In this document: positions 37,939-47,015 of the stretch, one piece after another
Numbering within the stretch: position 1 is the stretch's first letter
Layout of the letters: each line of letters opens with the position of its first letter
NCBI GenBank assembly: GCA_020723485.1
Contig: DYIU01000004.1
Coordinates: forward strand, 234,448-298,447
Origin: Acidimicrobium ferrooxidans
GTDB taxonomy: Bacteria; Actinomycetota; Geothermincolia; Fen-727; Anoxymicrobiaceae
Length of the DNA: 64,000 nt
Direction: 5' to 3'
Position numbers and translations under genes: made by a program
The notes under the pieces: generated by a model
Database searches by the model: none
The model's input: only the letters and a program-made list of their open reading frames with translations
What the model was told of the DNA's origin: nothing

Positions 37939-40050
37939 CTACAAACGGGCGAGGCGGCAGAGTGAGCTGCGCAGCGGCTCGGAACCGGTGTCGGGGTCGT
38001 ATTCAGTGTCCCCGAACAGCAGGTTCACGCTGGACTTCTTCCAGCCGTATTCCGGGGGCCCCTCCTCCGGGTACCACCACGCGTGCTGCGCGCTGACGAC
38101 CTGCGGCGCCACTCCGTCAAAGAGCCTGGCCTTCATGGTGACGGCGGCCTGCGGGGTCTCGATGCGCACCCAGTCCCCGTCCGCGATGCCGAGCGCCGCG
38201 GCGGTATCGGGGTGGACCTCGACAAGCGGGTCGGGATTCGCCCGGCGCAGCCTCTCCACCTGCCTGCCCTCGCTGTGGAAGAAGCCCCGGATCTTCGCGC
38301 CCGTGGTCAGTATGAGCGGATACTCAGCCGCCAGCCCGGGAGCGGAAGCGGGCGTCATGGGAGGCTCCCGGTACACAGGGAGGGGCTCTACCCCCATCTG
38401 GCTCGACAGCCCTGAGAGTATCTCGAACTTGCCGGAAGGGGTGCCGAACCCCTCGGTCACGTACTTCCGGTACCTCATCTTGCCGGTCAGTATCCCAACC
38501 TCGCAGAACTGCTCGAAGTCCATCCCCGCGTCCTCGAGCACCCAGTCGAGATACTCACGGTAGTCGCTCCAGGGATAAGCCTCGTCCAGGCCCAGCCGGT
38601 GCGCCATCTCGAAGATGACCTCCCTGTCGTCCCTTGCCTCTCCGACCTGCGCCACCTTCTTCCTGGCCAGCACGCACCATATCTTGTGGAGGTTGACCAC
38701 GTCGTCCTGCTCCAGCCAGGTCGCCGCCGGCAGGACCAGGTCGGCGAGCTGGGCGGTCGGGGTCATGAAGAAGTCCGAGACGACCGTGAACTCGAGCAGG
38801 CGGAGGGCCTGCTCGATCTCGAGGGAGTGTGTCATGGTGACTAGCGGGTTCGAGCCCATTATCCACATGGCCTTCATGCGGTACGGATCCCCGGTGACGA
38901 TCGAACGCCAGAACGCGGGAGGGTGCGTCGAAGTGCACAGTGGGAACCTGCCGCCGTCGACGGCATCCGCTGTGCCGCCGGGCCTGAGATGGAGGCCGGG
39001 CACCTCCAGGTTCATGAAGAGCGAACGCTGGCGAACCCCCTCGGGGGCGACCCACAGGACGTCGCCCCCCGGGACGTCCAGGTTCCCCGTGAGAGCCCTG
39101 AGTATGAGGAGCGAACGCGCCGTCTGGTAGTTGCACGAGCTCATGTCCACCGCGTTTCCCCACTGGATGCAGCCCGGCCTGGTGGTGGCGTAAGTCCGGG
39201 CGGCCGCGCGGATGTCATCCGCCGCGAGCCCCGTGACGTCGGAGGCCCATTCGGGTGTGCAGCTCCTCACGTGTTCCGCCAGCTCCTCGTAGCCGACGGT
39301 GTATCCGTCCACGAACTCGCGGTCCACCAGGCCTTCCTCTACGATGACGTTTATCATCGCGAGGGCGAGGGCCCCGTCAGTACCAGGTCTCAGCTGGAGC
39401 CAGTGGTCGGCGCGCTCGGCGGGCCTGATGCGCCGCGGGTCTACTACGATGACCTTCTCGGCCGCGTCCAGCGCCGACTGGACCATGCCTCCGCACATAC
39501 CGTCCGACGCCCCGGTGCCGGTCACGTTGCAGCCCCAGATCACCACGCAGGCGGGCGTCCTGCCGCCGAAACCGTACACGTCGCATATCGGGAGCTGGCC
39601 GAGGGTATAGAGGCTGGCTATCCAGCGCGGGAAATAGCACAGGTGAGCGACACCGGTGAAGTTGGGCGTGCCGAAGGCGTTTCCGAATCGGCTGGTGAAT
39701 CCTGTGTACGGGCGCCCGGTCCCCTGCATCATCCCGAAGTATTCCGGGCCGTTCTGGCGCCTGACCGCGTCGAGCCGCTCGGCCATCTCGGAGAGCGCGT
39801 CGTCCCAGGACACGCGCTCCCAGCGGTTCTCCCCCCGGGCCCCCGCCCGCCGCAGCGGGTAGAGAAGCCGTTCCGGGTGATAGAGAAGGTCCGGTGAGGC
39901 GGCGCCCTTGGGGCACAGGTACCCCCTGCTCGTCGGGCTATCCGGGTCGCCGGTCACCTTGACCACCCTGCCGTCGCGCACATGCACCAGCACCTGGCAG
40001 ACCCCGTGGCACATGCGGCAGGCCGATCGAACGACGCTCGTCTCATCCAT
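37939..40050 (-). CDS. Molybdopterin-dependent oxidoreductase, DMSO reductase superfamily
   Basis: The product of about 703 aa has an N-terminal [4Fe-4S] site (CRMCHGVC and, after 27 residues, CPKG), the bis-MGD-binding core and a C-terminal molydopterin dinucleotide-binding domain (HPDTAAALGIADGDWVRIE). A conserved Cys in HLCYFPRW could be the Mo/W ligand. There is no Tat signal, so it is probably cytoplasmic. No iron-sulfur or membrane subunit gene lies beside it. Hydratase- or hydroxytransferase-like members also act alone, so redox chemistry is not certain. The ATG at 40050 follows AGGGGG. Confidence 0.88.
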   Translation of the reverse strand: MDETSVVRSACRMCHGVCQVLVHVRDGRVVKVTGDPDSPTSRGYLCPKGAASPDLLYHPERLLYPLRRAGARGENRWERVSWDDALSEMAERLDAVRRQNGPEYFGMMQGTGRPYTGFTSRFGNAFGTPNFTGVAHLCYFPRWIASLYTLGQLPICDVYGFGGRTPACVVIWGCNVTGTGASDGMCGGMVQSALDAAEKVIVVDPRRIRPAERADHWLQLRPGTDGALALAMINVIVEEGLVDREFVDGYTVGYEELAEHVRSCTPEWASDVTGLAADDIRAAARTYATTRPGCIQWGNAVDMSSCNYQTARSLLILRALTGNLDVPGGDVLWVAPEGVRQRSLFMNLEVPGLHLRPGGTADAVDGGRFPLCTSTHPPAFWRSIVTGDPYRMKAMWIMGSNPLVTMTHSLEIEQALRLLEFTVVSDFFMTPTAQLADLVLPAATWLEQDDVVNLHKIWCVLARKKVAQVGEARDDREVIFEMAHRLGLDEAYPWSDYREYLDWVLEDAGMDFEQFCEVGILTGKMRYRKYVTEGFGTPSGKFEILSGLSSQMGVEPLPVYREPPMTPASAPGLAAEYPLILTTGAKIRGFFHSEGRQVERLRRANPDPLVEVHPDTAAALGIADGDWVRIETPQAAVTMKARLFDGVAPQVVSAQHAWWYPEEGPPEYGWKKSSVNLLFGDTEYDPDTGSEPLRSSLCRLARL

Positions 40051-40231
40051 TTGCATCCCCCTGACTACACGAGGTTGAGACCACTATGGTGTCCCCGGGC
40101 GGGCCGGTCAAGTGCACAAGAACTCGGCAGTCCCTCGACAGTGCGCCGTTCGGCGGCACTCTTTTCAAGCCGCGGATTTACCGATACTCTATGTGTCACG
40201 CTCTTGGTCGAAACGATTCCCGGAGGTAGCG

Positions 40232-41296
40232 ATGGCGCGCGATGACTGCGGCAGCTGCAGGCTTCCGAAGTATTTCAGATTACTGGTGAAGTGGAACGAC
40301 AACGGCACCATCGGCCTCGGCCCGAGCCCCCTGCACAGGGTTGTCCTTGTCGAGTCAGACCTGCTGGAGGAAACATACCAGCGGATAGAAGCCCTCGTGG
40401 GTACTTCGATAAGGCACATAGTCTTTGAGGCCGAGCGCGCAGCGGCGAAGGCGACAATAGACGCGCTGGTACCGGGGCCGCTCTGGCCGCTGGTGCGCAA
40501 CAGAATAGTGATGCACCCGGGGAGCAAGGGCCTCCAGCACCTGGCGCGCTTCGCGGGACTGGCGAACGCTCACACCATCTTCTACCATGTCTTCCGCGGC
40601 TCGATGGCGAGCGTTGAGAACCCGATGAACCGCGACATCTTCGCGGCTATGGTGGTCGGCGCTTTCGAAAGCGCGGAGGGCCTGCCCCACGACTACGACT
40701 GGGCGGAGGTCGGTGGCAAGCTCTACCTGATAATCATGCCCGCCGAGAAAAAGCCGGACATCGCCGGGCGGATGGTCCCGGAGGTCATCCCGCCCCTGCC
40801 CGGGAACCTCAGGCTTGAGAGGTGCCCCAGGTGCAACATACCCGCGGCACTGAGCCACCTGAGCTGGGACCTCCCGAACGCAGTCATCACCGACACCAGG
40901 CGGGGTGTGCGGATGAGCTTTATCGACGGATACGCCTTCTCGACTGTGTTCCGTGAGCTCATCGCGGAGCTGGGAGAGGATATCGTCCCCGTGATCGTCG
41001 AAGCCTCGCGCGAGCACACGCAGCGCATGATGGAAGAGACCGAGTTCATGTCCTCGGCGACGGGGCCGGAAGATGCCTTCAACGTCTTCCTCGACCTGAT
41101 GCCTGTATACGGACAGGGCAACCCGGTCGCCCGTGACTACTCCGAGGGCTCCATCTCGGTCAGCATCGAGAACCCGTACAGCGTCCACCTGCTCGCCGGG
41201 CAGATGCTCGCCCTGCACCAGGGCATGAGGGGTACCCCGGGCACGGTGAGCATCGACGAGTACGCTCTTCAGAAGGTCCGCATCACCGTCGAATGA
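40232..41296 (+). CDS. Protein of unknown function with two CxxC pairs
   Basis: I do not recognise this 354-aa protein. From the ATG at 40232 (after CGGAGG) it has CGSC at residues 6-9 and CPRC at 198-201, which together could bind Zn or an Fe-S cluster. The C-terminal part (SVSIENPYSVHLLAGQMLAL, then alternating strands) loosely resembles V4R-like ligand-binding domains. No signal peptide or transmembrane segment is seen. It is divergent from the orphan molybdopterin enzyme, and its stop touches the palindromic element at 41296-41380. Confidence 0.65.
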   Translation: MARDDCGSCRLPKYFRLLVKWNDNGTIGLGPSPLHRVVLVESDLLEETYQRIEALVGTSIRHIVFEAERAAAKATIDALVPGPLWPLVRNRIVMHPGSKGLQHLARFAGLANAHTIFYHVFRGSMASVENPMNRDIFAAMVVGAFESAEGLPHDYDWAEVGGKLYLIIMPAEKKPDIAGRMVPEVIPPLPGNLRLERCPRCNIPAALSHLSWDLPNAVITDTRRGVRMSFIDGYAFSTVFRELIAELGEDIVPVIVEASREHTQRMMEETEFMSSATGPEDAFNVFLDLMPVYGQGNPVARDYSEGSISVSIENPYSVHLLAGQMLALHQGMRGTPGTVSIDEYALQKVRITVE

Positions 41297-41380
41297 CTTG
41301 AATCGGGGTCAGGCCTGGATCAAGCGGGAGCAATCCCGTACCTTCGCGGGCTTTAATCCAGGCCTGACCCCGATTTAAGT
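41296..41380. repeat. CGGGGTCAGGCC palindromic element
   Basis: The left arm ACTTGAATCGGGGTCAGGCC (41296-41315, pairing on to about 41323) and the right arm ending at 41380 are near-perfect inverted copies, with an inner GCGGGAG/CCCG stem. It is a variant of the 28309 and 45561 elements. The right arm is translated as the C-terminus of the sugar-isomerase-like gene and includes its TAA stop. Confidence 0.85.
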
Positions 41381-42504
41381 TCGTCGAAGTGCGCAATCGC
41401 GCTCGCGACAGCGGAGCGCATGATGTCTTCGGCCTTCGCGGTCCGGCGCGCCTCGAGCAGGGCGAAGAGCTCCTCGTAGTCCACCTCACGCTCCGCACGC
41501 TCGCAGGCCTCCCAGCTCAGGATGCTCCTGACCACACGGTCGATACCCTGGGGGGCGCTGTCGTAGGGGCGGACCTGTATGTCATGGCCTTTCCAGCGGC
41601 GGTAACCGGCTTGCCGTACAAGACCCGCAATGGCGACGTTCATGCCGTTGACGCGCACGCCGTGGTCGATGTCGAAGCGGCCCGGGCCGCCCAGGATGAG
41701 TCCGTCGTTGTAGCCCTGGCTGTTCAGGTGCATATGGACGAGCATGCCGCAGGCCGCCTCCTCGACCGTGTCATACACATGGTCGAGGCCGATCATCTCC
41801 GAGTGCCCGAACTCCTTGTTGATTCCCTTTCTCTCGAGGGAGACGCCGTGCGCCTTCTCCAGCCTGTTCCAGAACACGATAGCGCTCGCGACCGTGGGCA
41901 GGAGCATAGCCGGGTGACCCTCGTTGGGCTTTGGCTCAATCGCCACGAACAGCTCTCCCCCGCTCTGCGCTTCGGCGCGGCAGAGCCCCGCCACGCTCTC
42001 CTGGAGGTTCTCGTACATGCGGGCCACGCCGACGGTGGCGAGGTCGTAACCGAAAGACCCGTTCCATATCACGAACGACGGGTAGAGGCTCTCGTCCTCA
42101 TGCCACGCTTCCCTGAGCGGCCCGTAGGCGAGCGCCAGGGCCCGGCCGCTGAACTCCTCCGCCGCCTTCCGCTCTCCGGGATCGAGTGATGCGATACCCC
42201 CGTACGCGAAGTGCCGGTGCGCCCCGGGCGTGACGAGCGCGAGGGACATGCCGCTCGACGCCAGCGCGTCTGCCACCTCCGCGGCATTGTCCTCGTTCAC
42301 CTCGTAGTCGAAGTGGAGCTCGATGCCAAGGCGGATGTTCTCCGGCAGTCGCGGAGCGACCTCGTCGCGCACCAGCTCGACCATCCCAACCGTGTCGAGG
42401 TTCTCCGCGGACCACTCGGGGATCATGTCCGGTGGGACGAACCCGCCCTTGCCGGAATGAAAAGTCCACCTGCATACGCTGTGATAGGAGTAATCTGCCA
42501 CCAC
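41353..42504 (-). CDS. Xylose-isomerase-like TIM-barrel protein
   Basis: The product of about 383 aa has TIM-barrel motifs LRLGIELHFDYE, VAIEPKPNEGHPAM, GHSEMIGLDHV, VHMHLNSQGYND and DIDHGVRVNG, with acidic and His metal ligands in the order seen in xylose/rhamnose isomerase-like enzymes. The exact sugar is unknown. The GTG-GTG start (42504 or 42501) follows GGGGGAGGTGC. The last residues, KSGSGLD, are encoded by the right arm of a palindromic repeat, so the native C-terminus was probably replaced by repeat insertion. It is divergent from the VOC gene. Confidence 0.75.
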   Translation of the reverse strand: MVADYSYHSVCRWTFHSGKGGFVPPDMIPEWSAENLDTVGMVELVRDEVAPRLPENIRLGIELHFDYEVNEDNAAEVADALASSGMSLALVTPGAHRHFAYGGIASLDPGERKAAEEFSGRALALAYGPLREAWHEDESLYPSFVIWNGSFGYDLATVGVARMYENLQESVAGLCRAEAQSGGELFVAIEPKPNEGHPAMLLPTVASAIVFWNRLEKAHGVSLERKGINKEFGHSEMIGLDHVYDTVEEAACGMLVHMHLNSQGYNDGLILGGPGRFDIDHGVRVNGMNVAIAGLVRQAGYRRWKGHDIQVRPYDSAPQGIDRVVRSILSWEACERAEREVDYEELFALLEARRTAKAEDIMRSAVASAIAHFDELKSGSGLD

Positions 42505-42610
42505 GCACCTCCCCCTCGTTGTGGCGCGTCCTGTCTTCATGTAAGAACATATACATGGGGACGCCGCCGGGCAACCTCCCGGCGGACGCAGTATAGGGAA
42601 AGGACACGGG

Positions 42611-43099
42611 ATGTCGCTCACATTCGAGGCATCGGTTGTCTTCGTGGCCGACATGGCGGCCTCGAGGGAGTTTTACGAGGGTGTGCTGGGCAGGACCCTG
42701 ATGGCGGACCACGGCGAGAACGTGGTCTACGTCGGTGGCCTCTCACTCTGGCAGGCCGAGCGCGCCAGCGCCATAGTGTTCGGCAGGAAGAGGAGCAGGA
42801 AGCAGTGGGGCGCCGACAACCTGGAGCTCTACTTCGAAAGCGACGACCTGGACGCGGAGTTCGAGGCGTTCGACCGGGCGGGAGTCCGTCTCATCCACCA
42901 CATCCACGAGGAGCCGTGGGGCCAGCGCACGTTCCGGTGCTGGGATCCCGACGGCCACATAATAGAGGTAGCCGAGCCCATGACTCAGGTGATATCGAGG
43001 CTTTTCGCCCAGGGTTACGAGCCCGATGACATTGCGAGCCGCACATCGATGCCGATGGAGCTCGTGCTCCAGACCATCGGATACCCCCGCTTCTGCTGA
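42611..43099 (+). CDS. VOC superfamily (glyoxalase/bleomycin resistance) protein
   Basis: This 162-aa protein has the paired beta-alpha-beta-beta-beta units of the VOC fold: SLTFEASVVFVADMAASREFYEGVLG at the start and RTFRCWDPDGHIIEVAEP near residue 120, the usual metal-Glu strand. About 40 extra C-terminal residues follow. Its reaction is unknown. ATG after GGAAAGGA; a bidirectional terminator follows. Confidence 0.85.
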   Translation: MSLTFEASVVFVADMAASREFYEGVLGRTLMADHGENVVYVGGLSLWQAERASAIVFGRKRSRKQWGADNLELYFESDDLDAEFEAFDRAGVRLIHHIHEEPWGQRTFRCWDPDGHIIEVAEPMTQVISRLFAQGYEPDDIASRTSMPMELVLQTIGYPRFC

Positions 43100-43121
43100 G
43101 CCGCGTCCCTTGTTTACGCAG

Positions 43122-43147
43122 AAGGGGCGCGGCATGCCGCGCCCCTT
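43122..43147. terminator. Bidirectional terminator
   Basis: AAGGGGCGCGG and CCGCGCCCCTT form an 11-bp stem with a CATG loop between the convergent VOC and NHL-propeller genes. Confidence 0.8.
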
Positions 43148-43168
43148 CGGTCCGTCCGACCGTTTCCG

Positions 43169-45412
43169 CTATTCGCTGAAGCCCATGGTGTTGCTGCTGC
43201 CGGCGGTGTCGCCGAACTTGAAGTAGATGGGCCTCTCTATGACGACCGGCTGCGACGACTCGATGGCCAGCGACACATCGAGACCGGCCGGCACGTACGC
43301 GTTCACAGAGATGGTCGACCTGCAGTGGGCGCCGACCGTCACCGGCTGCTCCATCGTGGTCCCGTCGGAGAACATGTAGGTTATGTTCACCGCGGCGGCC
43401 TCGTCACCGGGGTTCAGTACGCATATCCACTCCTCGAAGCCGGGCCGGGTGGTCCCCTCCGCGAAGTAGAACGTGGTCCCCGGGTCCGTTGTGGCTATCA
43501 CGTTGTGGCCCCCGAAGATGAGGCCCCTGTAGACGAAGTACATCGGCCTCTCTACCACGATAGGCTCGTCTGAGATTATCTCGAGGGCGACGTCCTTCTC
43601 AGGCCCGACGTCCTCGTTGACGTTCACGGTGTAGCGGGAAGTAGCGTCCACAGTGACAGTCTTCTCTATGATGGTGCCGTCGGTGAGCATGTACCGGAGC
43701 GTGACGGTCGCCGGCGACTCGCCGGGGTTGAGCAGGCAGACGTACGTAGTGAAGCCGCCTCGCGTGGTCCCCTCGGCCAGGTAGAAGTGGGTGTCAGGCT
43801 CGGTGGCCCCGATTACCACGTGGCCCCCTGTCTTCTTGCCATCGGTCTTGAAGTACATCGGCCGCTCGGCGACTATCGGTATGTCGCTCTTCACCACCAT
43901 GGACAGGTCCCTGTCCGGGCCCACCACCTCGTTGACGTGTATGGTCTGCCGCGAGTGCGGGCCTATGACCACCTGCTGCTCCTGGGTGGTGCTGTCCGAG
44001 AACAGGTAGGTCACCGTCACGTGGGCCTCGTCGCCGTTGGGGTTCTGCATGCAGAGGTATGTCTCAAACCCCTTGCGCGTGGTGCCCTCGGCGAAGAAGA
44101 ACTCGAGGTCGAGCTCCGGTTTCCCCATCACGACGTGGCCTCCCGGCCAGCGCTTGCCGTAGCGGAAGTACATGGGCCTTTCCACGATCACTGGCTGCTC
44201 GGACCATACCCTTATGGAGAGGTCTCTGCCCTCGCCCACCTCCTCGTTGACGTTGATGGTGTACCGGGAGTGGGCTATCACCTCGACCTTCTGGTCCTGC
44301 TGGCTGCCGTCGCTCATCAGGTAGCGGACGTTTACCAGCGCGTCAACATCGCCCGGGTTGCAGATGGTAAGGTACATCTTGAACTCGGAGCGCGTGGTGC
44401 CCTCGGCGAAGAACCAGACGTACGGCTTCCACTTGATGCCGAGGCTCTGCCACCCCGAGCCGTCCATGCCGGTGGCGACAATGCGGTCGTTGAAGGTGTC
44501 GGCAACGTACACCGTGCCCGCAGCCGGGTCTAGTGAGATGCCTCGGGGATAGAAGAACTCGCCCACTCCGCCGCCGAACGACCCGTAGGAGGTCCAGCCG
44601 CTTCCGTCCATCTTCGACGAGACTATCCTGTTGTTGCTCTGGTCCGCCACGTAGACGGTGTCGGAGTCCGCGTCGTAGTGGAGCCCCCGCGGCCACTTGA
44701 ACTCCTTCTCTCCCGCGCCGTAGGAGCCCAGCGCGGTCCAGTCGCTACCATCCCACGCGCAGCGCACTATCCTGCTGTTGCCGGTGTCGGCAACGTACAG
44801 CAGGCCGGAGTCCGCGTCGTACTGCACTCCCCTCGGGGTCAGGAACTGGCCCGGGCCGCGGCCCTCGCTCCCGAGCACCTCCCAGCCGCCGCCGTCCATG
44901 CGGGTCCTGACGATGCGGTGGTTCGACGTGTCCGGGACGTAGACCAGCTCGGTAGCGGGATCGTACCAGATGCCCCGCGGGTAGTAGAACTCCCCTACGC
45001 CTTCGCCCTGGGACCCGAGCGTCTGCCAGTCCGACCCGTCCATCTTCGTCCTGACTATCCGGTGGTTTCCGGTGTCGGTGACGAACACGTACCCGGTGGC
45101 GCTGTCGTAGTAGATGCCGCGCGGGTCGTTGAACTGGCCTTCCCCCTTACCGAGTGTCCCGAGCGTAGCCCAGCCGCTCCCGTCCATGTGGGTCCTCACT
45201 ATGCGGTTGTACCTCGAGTCGGAGACGTACACGTCACCGGACGCCTCGTCGTAGAAGATGCCGAACTCCCGGTGGAAGCTCGGGTCTCTCGGGACGGGCA
45301 TGCCGTTGCCCGACTCCTCTGACGCGAAAGCGATGCCTGCGAATCCGGTAAGGACGAGCGCGACCACAAGCAGCAACGCCGCCCCTCTTGTCATTGGCTT
45401 CCTCAACTTCAT
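43169..45412 (-). CDS. Secreted NHL beta-propeller protein with four AEGTTR repeats
   Basis: This 747-aa protein has a signal peptide (basic MKLRKPMTR, hydrophobic core, cleavage near AFA-SEES), then six NHL-type blades (NRIVRT/NHRIVRT...FYYPRGIWYD; residues ~50-325) that should close a six-bladed propeller. Four tandem repeats of about 105 residues follow, each starting F-x-AEGTTR and ending in VERPMYF-type motifs. No sorting signal or C-terminal anchor is seen. Propellers of this type usually bind ligands or proteins; the tail looks like a stack of beta-sandwich modules. A related tail occurs in the protein at 57775-60369. Confidence 0.8.
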   Translation of the reverse strand: MKLRKPMTRGAALLLVVALVLTGFAGIAFASEESGNGMPVPRDPSFHREFGIFYDEASGDVYVSDSRYNRIVRTHMDGSGWATLGTLGKGEGQFNDPRGIYYDSATGYVFVTDTGNHRIVRTKMDGSDWQTLGSQGEGVGEFYYPRGIWYDPATELVYVPDTSNHRIVRTRMDGGGWEVLGSEGRGPGQFLTPRGVQYDADSGLLYVADTGNSRIVRCAWDGSDWTALGSYGAGEKEFKWPRGLHYDADSDTVYVADQSNNRIVSSKMDGSGWTSYGSFGGGVGEFFYPRGISLDPAAGTVYVADTFNDRIVATGMDGSGWQSLGIKWKPYVWFFAEGTTRSEFKMYLTICNPGDVDALVNVRYLMSDGSQQDQKVEVIAHSRYTINVNEEVGEGRDLSIRVWSEQPVIVERPMYFRYGKRWPGGHVVMGKPELDLEFFFAEGTTRKGFETYLCMQNPNGDEAHVTVTYLFSDSTTQEQQVVIGPHSRQTIHVNEVVGPDRDLSMVVKSDIPIVAERPMYFKTDGKKTGGHVVIGATEPDTHFYLAEGTTRGGFTTYVCLLNPGESPATVTLRYMLTDGTIIEKTVTVDATSRYTVNVNEDVGPEKDVALEIISDEPIVVERPMYFVYRGLIFGGHNVIATTDPGTTFYFAEGTTRPGFEEWICVLNPGDEAAAVNITYMFSDGTTMEQPVTVGAHCRSTISVNAYVPAGLDVSLAIESSQPVVIERPIYFKFGDTAGSSNTMGFSE

Positions 45413-45560
45413 CCCCCCTTCGGTCCGCCGCGGGCGAGAAGCCCGTAGCTGTCCCTGCCTGCCGTCTGAGCGGAACAGGCCGTCCGGCCTGGAATCTCGA
45501 CCGTATTATCGGGGGGGCAGGTATATGTGGAATTAACCGCGCGTTAAATGCCTGTTAAAA

Positions 45561-45655
45561 CGCAACATCGGGGTCAGGTCACTTTGTTGCGTTTCGTTCA
45601 GGCTTTCCAGATTATCGGTAGAAATGCAACAAAGTGACCTGACCCCGATGTTGCG
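45561..45655. repeat. CGGGGTCAGGTC palindromic element, copy 2
   Basis: The arms at 45561-45591 and 45625-45655 are inverted copies with one mismatch at the outermost base and are the same 31-bp sequence as at 28309-28405; the 33-bp spacer is different. It ends 5 nt before the stop codon of the hotdog thioesterase gene. The rest of 45413-45560 is the leader of the propeller gene, with two short GC hairpins and a GATAAT box but no gene. Confidence 0.9.
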
Positions 45656-45660
45656 CTCGG

Positions 45661-46116
45661 CTACTTGTCGAGGTCGGGGTAGTCGGCCATGCGGACGTCG
45701 CCGGGAGCGCATATGAGCTGAGTGGACATGCCGACGGCGATGAGGTTTCCGTCCGCGTCCCGGACCTCGGCCTCGGCGACACCGGTCTGCTTGCCCTTGT
45801 GGATCACTCGCCCCTCCGCGATGAGGGTGCCCTCCTTCAAGTTGGAGATGTAGTTGATCCGCAGATCGACCGTCACGCACATCTCGCCCGGCTCGAGCAT
45901 AGTGCCCACCGCTATGCCGCAGGCGGAATCGACTATCGTGGCCGCCGCTCCCCCGTGGAGCATGCCGTAGAGGCTGTGCAGATCCGAGCACGCCACCATC
46001 TCGAGCCTCGAGCGGCCTTCGCCCGCGTCGACAACCCGCATCTGCATGTGCTGGTACATCGGCGAGCTGTTCAGGATGTTCCGGAAGTTCTCCCTCACGC
46101 TCTCGTCGAGCTCCAT
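45661..46116 (-). CDS. Hotdog-fold thioesterase (PaaI-like)
   Basis: This 151-aa protein has the hotdog signature SDLHSLYGMLHGGAAATIVDSACGIAV, with HGG and the catalytic acidic residue region, and DLRINYISNLKEGTLIAEG. It should hydrolyse acyl- or aryl-CoA thioesters. ATG after GGAGGT, 56 nt downstream of the tetR gene, so the two are probably co-transcribed in the lipid-metabolism group. Confidence 0.88.
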   Translation of the reverse strand: MELDESVRENFRNILNSSPMYQHMQMRVVDAGEGRSRLEMVACSDLHSLYGMLHGGAAATIVDSACGIAVGTMLEPGEMCVTVDLRINYISNLKEGTLIAEGRVIHKGKQTGVAEAEVRDADGNLIAVGMSTQLICAPGDVRMADYPDLDK

Positions 46117-46172
46117 TTGTACCTCCGCTCAACCTGGACTGGAAACGAGACCCCGCACACCCGGCACCCGGC

Positions 46173-46823
46173 TCAGACGCCCCCCTCCGGCTGCAGGAAC
46201 AGCTCGATCGGAGCGAGCGCTTTCACCTGGTTCATTGCGAGCTCCGTGGCCAGGGTCTCGAGGTCGTCGGTGCCCCTTCGCACGATGTACTCAAGCGTAA
46301 GGAAGACCGTCGCGCCTGTTATGATGGTCGCGATGAGGCTGGTGTCACACGTCTTGATGAGCCCCCTGCCAACCATCTCGTCCAGGTCCCTGGCTATCCA
46401 CGTGGTCCCCAGGTCGGCCAGCTCGTCCACCCTGAAGGAGAAATGCTCGTCGAGGCTCATCGCCTCCCTGTAAATGAGCAGCGTCAGCTTGGGATTCTCA
46501 CTGTGAAAACGGAACACGCCGAGCGCGTAGTCCTTCCAGGCGTCGAACACGTTCGCGCCCTCGTCCAGGGCCGCGACGAGCCTGTCGTGGCAGTCCTCGA
46601 GCACCAGCTCGAACTCCGAGAAGTAGAACTCGATGAGCTCGAGAAAAGCTTCCTTTTTCGAGTCGAAGTAGTGGTAGAACGTGCCGCGCGCAATGCCCGC
46701 CGCCTCCAGGATGTCATTCACCGACGCTACCCTGTAGCCCTTCGCGGAAAAGACCTCTGTCGCCGCGGTCAGTATCTCCCGCTTCCTCTCGTCGGGAGGC
46801 AGGACCCTTCTCTTCCGAGCCAA
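46173..46823 (-). CDS. TetR family transcriptional regulator
   Basis: This 216-aa protein has an N-terminal TetR HTH (REILTAATEVFSAKGYRVASVNDILEAAGIARGTFYHYF), split here into ILTAATEVFSAKGY and GIARGTFYHYFDSKKE for clarity, followed by an all-helical ligand domain. The start is TTG at 46823. It is divergent from an SCP2/acyl-CoA synthetase operon whose promoter is overlapped by a perfect 26-bp palindrome, its likely operator, so it probably represses fatty-acid genes and senses an acyl-CoA. Confidence 0.9.
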   Translation of the reverse strand: MARKRRVLPPDERKREILTAATEVFSAKGYRVASVNDILEAAGIARGTFYHYFDSKKEAFLELIEFYFSEFELVLEDCHDRLVAALDEGANVFDAWKDYALGVFRFHSENPKLTLLIYREAMSLDEHFSFRVDELADLGTTWIARDLDEMVGRGLIKTCDTSLIATIITGATVFLTLEYIVRRGTDDLETLATELAMNQVKALAPIELFLQPEGGV

Positions 46824-46931
46824 TCCATCACCACCGTGTTCATCGAGCCGCCTATAATTATAACCGCGCCCCGCCTGCTTTGCGCCCCGGCACCCGAATG
46901 CCCTTTCCCCTGAACCGTATCCGGGCTATTA

Positions 46932-46961
46932 TTGACATCATTGTCAGTACCATCCTACAAT
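46932..46961 (+). promoter_or_regulatory. Sigma-70-type promoter of the SCP2/acyl-CoA synthetase genes
   Basis: TTGACA (46932-46937) and TACAAT (46956-46961) are separated by 18 nt. The -10 box overlaps the left edge of the palindrome at 46958-46983. Confidence 0.7.
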
Positions 46962-46983
46962 AGACCGACATGTCGGTCTATTG
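46958..46983. promoter_or_regulatory. Perfect 26-bp palindromic operator
   Basis: The half-site CAATAGACCGACA is followed directly by its exact reverse complement. It overlaps the -10 and start region of the SCP2 promoter and lies in the gap shared with the divergent tetR gene. The form and placement fit a TetR-family operator. Confidence 0.85.
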
Positions 46984-47015
46984 CTTGAGGGGAACCAGAC
47001 ACAAGGAGGTTGGCA

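Noticed and set aside
45413-45545. c-di-GMP (GEMM) riboswitch upstream of the NHL-propeller gene
   Set aside because: Two GC hairpins are present, but the conserved GEMM core and tetraloop receptor sequence are not seen.
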